From: Aureococcus anophagefferens
Lineage: Eukaryota > Sar > Pelagophyceae > Pelagomonadales > Pelagomonadaceae
Assembly: GCF_000186865.1 (NCBI RefSeq)
Contig: NW_008705561.1
Coordinates: 2,022,618 to 2,086,301 of the forward strand
Direction: 5' to 3'
DNA length: 63,684 nt
This document shows, piece by piece, positions 18,158 through 27,199 of the stretch (the first letter of the stretch is position 1; each line of letters begins with the position of its first letter). A program made the position numbers and the translations under genes. The notes under the pieces are model-generated. The model saw only the letters and a program-made list of their open reading frames with translations, ran no database searches and was not told the DNA's origin.

Positions 18158-19318
18158 TCACTCGTGCGCCGCGGGCGGCAGATCGTCCTCCGACTCGGGC
18201 GCGTCCGGCGAAGTGTCCGGCGGGTCCCGCAGGGGCGGCAGCCGCGCGCGCGCGGGCGCCGGCGCGGCGAGGAGCTGGTGCCCGTGGAGCCCGAGGACGT
18301 CGCGCGGCGCCGGCGCCGGCGGTGGCGCCGCCCCTCGTGGCGGCGCGCTCGCGGGCGCCGGCGCGGTCGCGCGCGCGGCCGAGGCCGCGGCCCGCGTCGC
18401 CGCGTTCGCGGCCGCCGCGGCGGCGGCCGCCGCGGGCTCGGCGTAGGCGTCGCGGGGCGCGTCGGCCGCGTCGCGCGCGGCCTCCTCCTCGTCCGTCGGG
18501 AGCTCCGCGCGGCAGACGGGGCACGTTCGCTGCTCCGAGAGCCACGTGTTGATGGCCTCCTCGCCGAAGACGTGGCCGCAGGGGAGCCGCATGGCCCGGT
18601 CGCCGGGCACGAAGGCCTCCTTGTGGATGGCGCACTCCCAGCCCGCGGCGATCTCCGCGTCGCCGCAGTCGACGACGTCGCAGAGCCGCGCGAGCGCTCT
18701 TTTCGACGCGGGCTTGGGCCGCGCCTGGTCCGCGTTGACGAGCTGCTCGATGACGTCGCTCAGGTTGCCCACGGCGTAGTCGCCGAGGGCGATGCCGCCG
18801 CCGCCGGCGCCGATGGTCGTCGCGAAGAGCGGCCGCATCGCGCCCAGGACCTGGACGTTCGCCTCGCCGCCGCCGGACGCCTGGCCGCCCGCGAGCACCT
18901 GGCTCAGGATCTGCTGGATCGCGCCGGCGACGAGCTCGCCGGGCGGCTCGCCGGTCGTCGGCGCCGCGCCGGCGGGCGCGGGCGCGGGCGCGCCGGCCGG
19001 CGCCGCCGCGGCGGGCGCGGGCGCGGGCGCCAAGAAGTCCGAGAGGCCCCGGTCGTCGCTCGCCGGATTCACCTCCACGAAGGTGCCCGAGCACCGCATG
19101 CACTCGACCTCGCAGGTCTCCTCGTCGACGCGCGTGCGCACGGAGGCGGCGCAGGTGTGGCACCAGCCCATGATCGGCTCGCAGGGCTCGTCGTCCTCCG
19201 TCGAGCTGCCGGCGTCGGCTGCGTCGAGCCGCTCCGCGACGACCTCCGACGCGTCGAGGAGCGGGGGCAGCTCCTCCATGATCACCTCCGCCTCGCGTCC
19301 TGCGAGGGCGTCCAGCAT
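18158..19318 (-). CDS. RING-type E3 ubiquitin ligase, RNF126/RNF115-like
   Basis: 386 residues. An N-terminal zinc ribbon has Cys53, Cys56, Cys73 and Cys76 (WCHTC...CMRC), as in the RNF126/RNF115 family. A RING domain spans ~229-270 (ECAIHKEAF...RLPCGHVFGEEAINTWL...CPVC). The second metal ligand is His232 where most members have Cys; His can still bind zinc, but this is atypical. Before the RING there are Gly/Ala-rich linkers and a helical stretch (DVIEQLVNADQ) matching the segment that precedes the RING in this family. The C-terminus is Ala/Pro-rich. It likely ubiquitinates client proteins in the cytosol. Confidence 0.8.
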   Translation of the reverse strand: MLDALAGREAEVIMEELPPLLDASEVVAERLDAADAGSSTEDDEPCEPIMGWCHTCAASVRTRVDEETCEVECMRCSGTFVEVNPASDDRGLSDFLAPAPAPAAAAPAGAPAPAPAGAAPTTGEPPGELVAGAIQQILSQVLAGGQASGGGEANVQVLGAMRPLFATTIGAGGGGIALGDYAVGNLSDVIEQLVNADQARPKPASKRALARLCDVVDCGDAEIAAGWECAIHKEAFVPGDRAMRLPCGHVFGEEAINTWLSEQRTCPVCRAELPTDEEEAARDAADAPRDAYAEPAAAAAAAAANAATRAAASAARATAPAPASAPPRGAAPPPAPAPRDVLGLHGHQLLAAPAPARARLPPLRDPPDTSPDAPESEDDLPPAAHE

Positions 19319-19569
19319 GGCGCCCAGCTCCGCGCCGGCGGCGGCGGAGTAGCACTCCGGTGAGCACCAGCACCTGTGTTAATTTTGTTGGCCGGGGGTC
19401 GACGGAAGCGCGCCCGAGGACCCCGCGCGGGTAGCGATCATGTGCGCCATTACGCGGCGGGAAGGAGCTTTTTGGGGGGGGGGGGATCGAAAGGGGGCGC
19501 CGCGCGGCGGGAATGTGCGATGGGGCGCCGCGCGGGCGCGCCGCGCGCGGCCCGCGGGCGCGCGCGCGC

Positions 19570-21782
19570 CTAGTCGTCGAGCTGCGGGCACCAGTCCTTC
19601 ATCATCGCGGGCATCTCCTCCTTGTCCTCCTCGTAGTTGTCGAAGTTGGACGCGTCGGCGTCGTCGGCGACCTTGACCTCGATGGGCGGCTTGATCTTCT
19701 TCGTGACGAGGTCCTCCCAGCCGAAGCCGGAGAAGAAGCGGTGCTTCTTGATGGCGCCGCAGCCGCCCTTGCCGTTGCCGAGGCGCTTCGACTGGCAGAG
19801 CTTGAGGAGCTTGCGGACGATGTCGTTGAGGTACTTGCCGAAGTGGGACGGGAACGACATGGACCCCGACAGGATCTTCTCGTAGACCTCCATGGGGTCG
19901 TCCGCGTAGAAGGGGGGCACGCCCGCGACGAGCTCGTACATGAGGACGCCGAGCGCCCAGTAGTCGACGGCCTTGTCGTGGCCCTCGTTGAGGATGATCT
20001 CCGGCGCGAGGTAGTCGGGCGTGCCGCAGAGCGTCCACGTCTTCCCGTGGACGACCTTGGCGAGGCCCAGGTCGACGATCTTCAGGTAGCCCTCCTTGTC
20101 CAGCACCAGATTCTCGGGCTTGAGGTCGCGGTAGGCGATCTTCTTGCTGTGCATGTGCTCGAAGCCGAGGACGACGCCCGCGGCGTAGATCTTCATCGTC
20201 GGCTCCGAGAACCGCTGGTGCTTCCGGAGGAAGGTGAAGAGCTCGCCGCCGATGAGCAGCTCGAGGAGGAAGTAGATGAAGTAGTCGTCCTGGAAGGCGC
20301 AGATGAGCTTCAGGATGAAGGGGTGGTCGAGCTGCATCAAGATCTCGCGCTCCATGAGCACGTGGTCCTGCAAATTGTTGTCGATGATCGCGGCCTTGGC
20401 CTGCGACTTGAGCGCGTAGGCGATGCCGCTCTTCGTCTCCTTGACGAGCTTGACGCGGCCGAAGGCGCCGTGGCCCAGCGTCTTGATGACCGTGATCTGC
20501 TCCATGCCGAGGCGCTCGGCCTTGCGCTTCGACGTGTCCACGGCCTCCTCCTTGTTCGAGCCGTTCTTGATGAGCTCCTCGATGGAGCCCAAAAGCGCGA
20601 CGAAGTCCTCGCGGTCCACGGCGAGCACCTTCGTCGCCGAGCCCTTGGCCGTGCACGTCGCCGCGCGCTTCTCGTCCGACACGAGCGCGCGGTCCCCAAA
20701 GTAGTCGCCCTTCTTGAGGGACGCGACCTTGCCCGCCTTGGCCGTGCTCACCTCGACCTCGCCGTTGGCGATGATGTAGAAGGTGTGGCCGTCCTCGCCC
20801 TCCTTGATGATGTCGACGCCGTCGTCGACGTCCTCCTCGTCCATGCAGTCCGCGAGCTTCGTGAGCTGGTCGTCGGTGATGCACTCCCGCAGGAACGCAC
20901 TCTTGCCGTCGGCCGTCTCCGGCGCCTTCTTCTTGTTCAGCTCGATCTCCATGAGCAGCGCCTTGTACTGCTCACTCCGCGCCTTCGCGTGGTTCGCGAG
21001 CACGAGGCGGAACCGCTCGCGGTCGATCTTCCACGCGATGATGTCCGTCTTCGCGAGCACGGTAGCCGCCCGGGGCGTGTTGTACATCAAAGCGAGCTCG
21101 CCGAAGCCCTTGCCGGACCCGCAGGCGCCCACGGCCTTCTTGTTGCCCTCGATGTAGAACTCGACCGTGCCCATCTCCATGACGAAGAAGTCGTCGCCGC
21201 GGTCGCCCTGCTTGATGATCGTCGTGCCCTTGCCGTACTTGACGGCCTCGAAGCTGTCGAGGAGCTCCTCCTTCTCCGGGGCCTGCGGGGCGCGCGCGCG
21301 CCGTCTTCCGCGGCGCGGTCGCGCCGAGGGACCCGGCGGAACGCGCGCGGCAGCGCTTGAAGAGCGAGTTCGACGTCATGGCCTGGCGGATGAGCTTCTT
21401 GACGGCGTCGGTCTTGGCGACGACCTTCTTCGTGTAGTTGCCGAAGTTGATGCTGTCGCCGCAGATGCGCTTGTGGTCGTGCTTCGCGTTGACGCACGTG
21501 AGCGCGAGCTGCGGGGGAGGTGTCGTCGGATCGACCAAACCAGCGGTTGCGCGAGGCGCCGGGCGCGCGCCTGCCGCAGGCGCTTGATCTCGTCGCGCAG
21601 CTCCTGCTCGCTCATGTTGGCGCACGACGACCACTCGTCCCCCGTGTGGATCTCGAAGGCCGAGTGGATCTGCGGAGGGGGCAGCGGACGTCGGCCTCCC
21701 CGGTCCCCGGCCGGCCCCGGTGATCGGCGCCGCGATTTACCTTCTGCTTCATCTCCGCGGGCACGGACGCGCCTCCGCCCAT
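19570..21782 (-). CDS. cyclic-nucleotide-dependent protein kinase (PKG-like)
   Basis: Multi-exon. Exon 1 (21782-21741) starts MGGGAS, a myristoylation-type N-terminus. Intron 1 is 21740-21670 (71 nt, GT-AG) and intron 2 is 21540-21509 (32 nt). The frame changes again within ~21280-21350, where no in-phase GT donor is obvious, so a GC donor or an assembly indel is possible. The product has two cyclic-nucleotide-binding domains (phosphate cassettes FGELALMYNTPRAATV and FGDRALVSDEKRAATC) and an AGC kinase domain: GHGAFGRV, YALK, YRDLKPEN, CGTPDYLAPE, and an acidic tail ending DWCPQLDD. The metal-binding motif reads DLG rather than DFG. The fused layout matches PKG, not PKA, which keeps regulatory and catalytic chains separate. 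Confidence 0.85.
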
Positions 21783-21904
21783 GGTTACGGCCGCTCCTCT
21801 TTAGCTGCCCAGCGGCGGGGACGCGTTGTCCACCCAGGCGCGGATACAAAATAAAACTGATCGCGAGCGGGGGAAGGTGATGTCATACATTGTCATGTTG
21901 ACGA

Positions 21905-22444
21905 GGTGTTGCCCCCGTCGTCTACCCGCTCGACTTCCTGCGCACGCAGTTCGTGCTCTGCAAGAACCCCGACGGCACGCCGCGCTACGAGACGCTCGCC
22001 GACGTCTTCGACGACCTCGTGGCGAAACCGGCCGACCTCCCGACGCTCTACTCGGGCTTCGCCGTCTCCGTCGCGGGCATCGTGCCCTTCCGCGCGATCT
22101 ACTTCACGGTCAACGACACGCTCGTGTCCATCAACCCCTACCAGCAGGACAAGGGCGTCGTCGGCCTCCTCTCCAAGTTCTGCTGCGCCCAGGCCGCCGC
22201 CCTTAGCGCGGCCTACGCGTCCTACCCCCTGGACACCGTGCGCCGGCGCCTCCAGGCCGACGCGCGGCGGCCGCCGGGCGAGCGCCGCTACAAGGGCACC
22301 CTCGACTGCCTCACGAAGATCTACCGCGTCGAGGGCGTCGGCGCGCTCTTCAAGGGCGCGGGCTACAACGCGCTCCGCACGATCACGGCCGCGCTCTCGC
22401 TCGTCGTCTACGGCGAGGCGACGAAGAAGAAGAAGCGCGGGTGA
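21905..22444 (+). pseudogene. 5'-truncated ADP/ATP-carrier-like mitochondrial carrier
   Basis: The frame encodes the second and third carrier repeats only. VVYPLDFLRTQF is a PxDxxR signature; then GFAVSVAGIVPFRAIYFTVND, YPLDTVRRRLQ, YKGTLDCLTKI and LFKGAGYNALR closely follow ADP/ATP translocases. The first ~100 residues are missing and the preceding ~120 bp only reach the 5' end of the kinase gene. No in-frame ATG precedes it. The diagnostic RRRMMM of true ADP/ATP carriers is RRRLQA here. The stop at 22442-22444 overlaps the sequence TGAATAAAATAAG, which supplies an AATAAA signal. It is either a truncated copy or lacks an unrecognised first exon. Confidence 0.6.
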
Positions 22445-22456
22445 ATAAAATAAGTC

Positions 22457-22945
22457 CTAGCGCACGTCCATGGCGTCGTCGGGCCGCCGCGGGCTCGCGG
22501 CCGCGTCGCACGCGAAGCAGAAGACGCGCTCGTAGCGCGCGGCGTAGTTCGTCGTCGCGCAGGTGCCGCAGAAGGCGCCGCCGCAGCCCTCGCAGGACCG
22601 CGCGCAGGACGCGCAGGTCGCGCGCTCGCAGTGCGCGCACGCGGTCGCGGCGGCCGACGTCCGCGCGCACGTCGCGCACGTCGCCGCGAAGAGCACGGCG
22701 GGCGCGGCGGCGGCGGACTGCACCGACGCGCCGCGGGGGCATTTCAGGGCGTCGAAGGCGTTGCGCTGGCCCGGCGACAGGCCCGGCGACCGCAGGCCCG
22801 CGCCGCGCATGAGCGGCGTCAGCGACGACACGCCCGGGTGCGCCCGCTTCGCGGGAATCATGTCGACGTCGTCGTCGCGCTGCTTGCGCTTCGGCGTCGG
22901 CGCGTAGGCGGCGTTGTACGAACTGCCGAAGTTGAAGCCCTCCAT
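22457..22945 (-). CDS. Siva-like Cys-rich protein
   Basis: 162 residues. The C-terminal ~65 residues hold a chain of zinc-binding CxxC pairs (CATCART, CAHCERATCASCARSC, CGGAFCGTC, YERVFCFAC) whose order and spacing follow the C-terminus of Siva, the animal CD27-binding apoptosis regulator, including the ...YE[RK]V.C..C ending. The N-terminus has AAYAPTPKRKQ and a basic patch and is otherwise disordered. In protists the role is unknown, so no apoptotic function is implied. Its stop lies 12 bp from that of the convergent carrier fragment. Confidence 0.7.
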   Translation of the reverse strand: MEGFNFGSSYNAAYAPTPKRKQRDDDVDMIPAKRAHPGVSSLTPLMRGAGLRSPGLSPGQRNAFDALKCPRGASVQSAAAAPAVLFAATCATCARTSAAATACAHCERATCASCARSCEGCGGAFCGTCATTNYAARYERVFCFACDAAASPRRPDDAMDVR

Positions 22946-23113
22946 CGCGCGCGGGACTAGCAGCGCGTCGACATTTTGAACTCCATGCTCTCCTTGCGAT
23001 GCTCTCCGAGTCGGGCCGAAGCGCGATGCGCGCCGCCCCGCGACGTCGTCCCGACGCGTCCTCGGACGCCTCCTCGGGCGGGCACGCGGCGGCTTAGGGG
23101 GCGTCCCCCCTGC

Positions 23114-23943
23114 CTAGGCCCCCTGCTTCGTGATGGCGTTCTTGTCGACGTCGAAGGTCAGCTCGAGGCCCTTGTTCGCGGCCTGGACGCCGCGGAGCTT
23201 CGACGTCAGCGCGTCCATGTCGTGGCCCCGGGGCACGTGGACGGCCGCCTCCATGTGGAACATGACGACGCCGTCGCGCACGGACGTGAACGTCTCCATC
23301 TTCGGGATCTTGCAGCCCTCGACGCCGAGCAGCTGCGTCACGGCCATGATGAGGCCCGGCCGCTGCGGGCACTCGATGACGAGCCGCCGCTCGACGGGGC
23401 CGAGGCCCAGGTAGGCCTGGAGGCTCGCCTGTGGCGTCCTCGAGTGACCGAAAAGCAACGCGCGCGCTCGCAAACGTCGACGTCGCGCGTCGACCGAGAC
23501 GAACCTCGCGCGCTCGCGAAGCGTCAAAAAGCTTCGACGCCGGGCGCGCGCGTGGTCCAGCGGCTTCACGCGGACCTCGGAGGACGCCCCCAGCGCGCGG
23601 CGCACCTCGTCGGAGATGGCCTCGGCGTGGCCCTCGCCGTCCGGGTGGAACGCGTGGAGCACCATCGCGTACTCGGTGCCCAGCGCGACCTTTTGCGTCG
23701 CCGCGATGGACACGCCCGCCTCGGCGAGGATGCCCGCGACGTCCTTGAGGATGCCCGTGCGGTGGACGCCGTGCGTTTTGATGACGTATTGGGGGACCTT
23801 TGGGGGGAATTTTCACGTAACATTTTTTCAAGCGACGCTGTTGTGACATCGCCGACGTTCATCGATGACAGGCAGGCACGGGGCCCGGCGAGTCGCAGAG
23901 CCTTAGCGGCGCGCGGCGCGGCGCGGGCGAGGCGCGCGAGCAT
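23114..23943 (-). CDS. two-ACT-domain protein, GcvR-like (paralogue A)
   Basis: At least three exons are needed. The start at 23943 gives a mitochondrial-type presequence (MLARLARAAPRAAKALRL). An AT-richer intron precedes AAAG|GTCCCCCAATAC at about 23802, where the first ACT domain begins (VPQYVIKTHGVHRTGILKDV). A second intron of roughly 100 nt lies around 23430-23545, because the paralogue lacks the Arg-rich insert encoded there. The second ACT domain has ERRLVIECPQRPGLIMAV and ends at KNAITKQGA. ACT domains bind small ligands such as amino acids. The order and spacing resemble GcvR-type proteins; the ligand is unknown. It is head-to-head with paralogue B, with 99 bp between starts. Confidence 0.7.
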
Positions 23944-24042
23944 GGTGATCTCGCTCGTGCAACGCGAGCTTCACTCGGAGCGTCCGTGAGAGCGCGGATC
24001 TTGCTTGTGGCGATTCCTCAGGCTCAGAGCCCTCGGTGCGCC

Positions 24043-24681
24043 ATGTTCTCACTCGGCCGCGTCGCGCGACGTCTCGGGAACCGCTTCGGTCACCGCTGGA
24101 CCCATTCGGAGCAGGTCATCCCTTTGAAGCCGGGCGCTATCCCCCAATACATTGTCAAGTGCCACGGCACGCACCGCCAGGGCCTGGTAAAGGACGTCTC
24201 CACCATCATTGCATCGCGCGGCGCGAGCGTCGCCGCGCTGCAGAAGGTCGGCCTCGGGACCGAGTACGTCATGCTCATGCACGTCTATTCCGTCGACGGC
24301 GGCGGCTACGACGAGGTGCTCGCGACGGACCTCCGCCGCGCGATCGGCATGTCGTCGACGGTCCACATCGCGCCGTTGGACAACGCGAGCCGGAAGATGT
24401 ACGAGACGACCGAGTCGTCCTGGCAGCTCGTCTTCGAGTGCCCGCAGCGGCCGGGTCTGGTCTTTGAGATGGCGACGGCCCTCGCGGACTACGGCGCGAT
24501 GCTACCGAAGATCGAGACTCGCACGGTCACCCGCGACGGAACCGTCTTCTTCCGCCTCACGGGCATCGTCGAGGCGCTCGCCTCGCGCGACGCGCAGGCG
24601 CTCCGCACCAAGCTCGAAGCCATGCACCCGACGGCGGACGTCCTCCTCGAGGAGACGACGAACGCGATGGTCTTCGAGTGA
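24043..24681 (+). CDS. two-ACT-domain protein, GcvR-like (paralogue B)
   Basis: 212 residues, intronless from ATG 24043. The N-terminus MFSLGRVARRLGNRFGHRW is Arg-rich and amphipathic, suggesting a mitochondrial presequence. ACT domain 1 is ~42-100 (QYIVKCHGTHRQGLVKDV...GTEYVMLMHVYS) and ACT domain 2 is ~130-200 (WQLVFECPQRPGLVFEMATA...GTVFFRLTG). It aligns along its length with paralogue A, most strikingly in the CPQRPGL core. The divergent arrangement suggests an inverted duplication sharing one promoter region (23944-24042). Confidence 0.75.
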   Translation: MFSLGRVARRLGNRFGHRWTHSEQVIPLKPGAIPQYIVKCHGTHRQGLVKDVSTIIASRGASVAALQKVGLGTEYVMLMHVYSVDGGGYDEVLATDLRRAIGMSSTVHIAPLDNASRKMYETTESSWQLVFECPQRPGLVFEMATALADYGAMLPKIETRTVTRDGTVFFRLTGIVEALASRDAQALRTKLEAMHPTADVLLEETTNAMVFE

Positions 24682-24777
24682 CGAAACGGCGCTCGGGCAT
24701 CGTATAGACGGGAGGAGCAGCTTCAACTATCGCTACTAGTAGAGCTCCTAAGACGAGAAGTCAAAACTGTCCAGGAG

Positions 24778-26013
24778 CTAGAGCTCGCCCTCGGCGGCGG
24801 CGAGCCGTCGCTTCGCGGGCTCGCTGCCGAGCGCCGCCGCACGCCGGAGCCACGCGTCCGCGGCCTCGTCGTCGCCGAGGCGCGCGAAGGCCTTGCTCGC
24901 GGCGTTGAGCGACTGGGGAAGCCGCGCCTCGAGGAAGTGGCGGATGGCGACGCGGTCATCCTTCGGTCGCCCGCCGACGCCGCGCGCCGACGCATGGCCG
25001 AGGTTGTGGTGCGCCTCGCGGTTGCTCGCCGCCGCGGCGACTTCGAAGTGGCGCACGGCCTCCTCGACGCGGCCCTGGTCGAGGCGGAGCTGGCCCAGGT
25101 TCAGCTCCGGCTCGAGGTCCGCCTCGTCCGCGCGCCCCGCGGCTTCCACGAAGAGCGCCTCCGCCGCGGCCCGGTCGACCTCGACGCCGTCGCCCAAAAC
25201 GTGCGCGACGCCCAATTGCGTCGCCGCGCGGCCAAAGCCCAGCGCCGCGGACCGCTTCAAAAGAGACGCCCGCTCCGCGCGCGACGACACGCGGTACGAG
25301 TGTAAGAACAGCGACAGCGCGTCGTCCGCGCCCGCGGACCACTGTTTGCTGTCCGCGTCGCACGCGGGCGAGTCCTCGAACCAGACGATCAAACTCCAGC
25401 GCTTGCCCCGGGTCACGTCGACGCCGTGGAAGAGGTCCGACTGGTGGACGACGGCGTCGCCGAGGGCCAGGTCGGCGAAGCGTCTAGCGCCCGTGTTCGT
25501 CTCGAAATACAAGCCGCCGTCGTAGTCCGCCGGGTCCGAGAGGCTGACGACGACGGTGACGAACGCGTCGTGGTCGAAGTGCGTCGGATGCCGCGTCCGC
25601 TCCTCCGCGCGGTACCGCCGCACGAGCGAGGCGCACGGCGCGCAGCGGCCGCCGCACGCGCTGAAGCGCTCGTTCACGTAGCTAGAGATCGCATCTAGGG
25701 CGGGACCGAACGCGTCGACGGCGTTCGCGCGTACGTCGGCCGCGCCGAGGCGTCGGCGCGGGCCGGCTTTGAAGAGGTAGAGCTCGAAGGCCGGCATGTC
25801 GTCGACGCTGTCGAGCGCCTCGTCGAACTTGACGCGCGAGAGGATGGTTCGTAATTTTTGCACCGATGTCTCGTCCAAGGCGTTGCGTAGCGTGGCGTAC
25901 CGCGACACGACGCCCTCCATGGCACCGACCCACGCCATGGAGCCCTCCTCGACGGCGAACTCATGAGCTTTGAGCGCGATGGCGCTGAGGAGGAGGAGAC
26001 GACGTAGGCTCAT
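24778..26013 (-). CDS. prolyl 4-hydroxylase-type 2OG/Fe(II) dioxygenase fused to Sel1 repeats
   Basis: 411 residues. A signal peptide (MSLRRLLLLSAIALKA) is followed by a P4Hc domain, ~65-212. The iron triad is visible as His145-x-Asp147 (HFDHDAF) and His196 (DLFHGVDV), with Arg202 or Lys204 as the 2-oxoglutarate-binding basic residue. YDGGLYFE is the expected strand between them. Residues ~245-400 contain Sel1/TPR-type repeats (GFGRAATQLGVAHVLGDG, REAHHNLGHASARGVGG). It probably hydroxylates proline or a related residue in the secretory pathway, with the repeats binding partner proteins. Divergent from the MYND gene, 78 bp between starts. Confidence 0.8.
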   Translation of the reverse strand: MSLRRLLLLSAIALKAHEFAVEEGSMAWVGAMEGVVSRYATLRNALDETSVQKLRTILSRVKFDEALDSVDDMPAFELYLFKAGPRRRLGAADVRANAVDAFGPALDAISSYVNERFSACGGRCAPCASLVRRYRAEERTRHPTHFDHDAFVTVVVSLSDPADYDGGLYFETNTGARRFADLALGDAVVHQSDLFHGVDVTRGKRWSLIVWFEDSPACDADSKQWSAGADDALSLFLHSYRVSSRAERASLLKRSAALGFGRAATQLGVAHVLGDGVEVDRAAAEALFVEAAGRADEADLEPELNLGQLRLDQGRVEEAVRHFEVAAAASNREAHHNLGHASARGVGGRPKDDRVAIRHFLEARLPQSLNAASKAFARLGDDEAADAWLRRAAALGSEPAKRRLAAAEGEL

Positions 26014-26091
26014 TTTATCATCTCTAATGCGCGGGCTTTTGTGGCTTTTAGCGACTTTTTTAGTGGCGAGCCCGGGAGTCAGAGGAGAGAG

Positions 26092-27195
26092 ATGGACCCG
26101 GCATTAGAGGCGAAAAAGCGCGCATTTGAGGCACAAAAAGCCCGTACAAAACTGGCTCTGAATCTCTGCACAATTTGCGGTAAAGGAAACGCGAAGCTTT
26201 GCCAAGGTTGCGGGACGACGGCTTACTGCTCAACAGCCTGTCAAAGAATTGATTGGCGCGACCGGGGCCACCGGAAGGCGTGTAAGAAGATCCGCGACGA
26301 GCGAGCGGCGGAGGCGGCGCGGGCGGAGGCCCCGGCGCCTTCGCCGTCGCCCCCGCCGGAGGTGTTCTACGGCCCCGCGCCGCGGTCGCACGCCGACGAG
26401 GTCCGCGCGCGCATCGCCGCGGAGCACGAGGCCGCTCGGGCGCGGCGCGAGGCGGAGCCGGAGGCGACGTCGATGACTGGACGTTTAGGATCGCGGTGCC
26501 CGATCTGCATGGAGGACTGGGACGTGAATGCTCAGCGCGTGATTCGCGTCTGTTGCTGCCGGTTTACCTGTCAGTTGTGCGACCAGAAAACTCAACGCAT
26601 GCCTTGTCCTCTCTGTCGTTCGCAACCTGCAAAATCGGACGCGGAGGAGCTGGCTCGACTTCGTCGCCACGTGGAGAACGAGCAGCCGGAGGCAATAACT
26701 TATTTGGCTCAATCATACGTCAACGGTAGCCATTACCTCGTAAAATCTGGGAAGAAAGCCGCGAAGCTCTACAAACGTGCCATGGAGCTTGGAAACACCG
26801 ACGCGATGTATCATCTCGGGTACCTATGTTCTGCTGGATATGGTGTCAAGCGGGACACGAAGAAGGCAGAAAAGTTGTGGAAAAAGGCCGCAGACCGGGG
26901 ACACGCGGGCGCTCAGCTCGTATTTGGACTTAGTATTCAGAATCAGGCACACGCCACTTCAGGCATCATCGGCGAGCAATACGATGAAGCTTTTCGTTAT
27001 TTCTCATTGGCTGCCGATAAGGGACATGCCGCGGCGATGTGGAAGGTCGGCGGCTGCTACGAGGGAGGCCTCGCGGGTGGCTACGGCGTCGAAGCCGACC
27101 TCGACGAAGCGAAGCGCTGGTACGCGCGCGCCGCCGCCAGGGGCTATGAAGAAGCCAAAAAGGATCTCGCCCGCCTCGCCCAGTCAGATCCTTAA
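26092..27195 (+). CDS. MYND zinc finger / RING-like / Sel1-repeat protein
   Basis: 367 residues from ATG 26092. The MYND finger spans Cys26-Cys64 (CTICGKG...CQGC...YCSTAC...HRKAC). A RING-like finger follows at about 140-185 (CPICMEDWD...CCCRFTCQLC...CPLCRSQ). The C-terminal half has about four Sel1 repeats (AITYLAQSYVNG, DAMYHLGYLCSAGYGVKRD, AAMWKVGGCYEGG). This is likely a ubiquitin-ligase or adaptor protein. Base composition of 26480-27000 is visibly less GC-rich than neighbouring genes, suggesting a different history. Its stop is only 5 bp from the convergent PH-domain gene. Confidence 0.75.
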   Translation: MDPALEAKKRAFEAQKARTKLALNLCTICGKGNAKLCQGCGTTAYCSTACQRIDWRDRGHRKACKKIRDERAAEAARAEAPAPSPSPPPEVFYGPAPRSHADEVRARIAAEHEAARARREAEPEATSMTGRLGSRCPICMEDWDVNAQRVIRVCCCRFTCQLCDQKTQRMPCPLCRSQPAKSDAEELARLRRHVENEQPEAITYLAQSYVNGSHYLVKSGKKAAKLYKRAMELGNTDAMYHLGYLCSAGYGVKRDTKKAEKLWKKAADRGHAGAQLVFGLSIQNQAHATSGIIGEQYDEAFRYFSLAADKGHAAAMWKVGGCYEGGLAGGYGVEADLDEAKRWYARAAARGYEEAKKDLARLAQSDP

Positions 27196-27199
27196 TATT

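Noticed and set aside
19470..19490. Run of about 11 G's as a structural or G-quadruplex element
   Set aside because: A single homopolymer in a GC-rich spacer; no repeated G-tracts and no linked gene signal.
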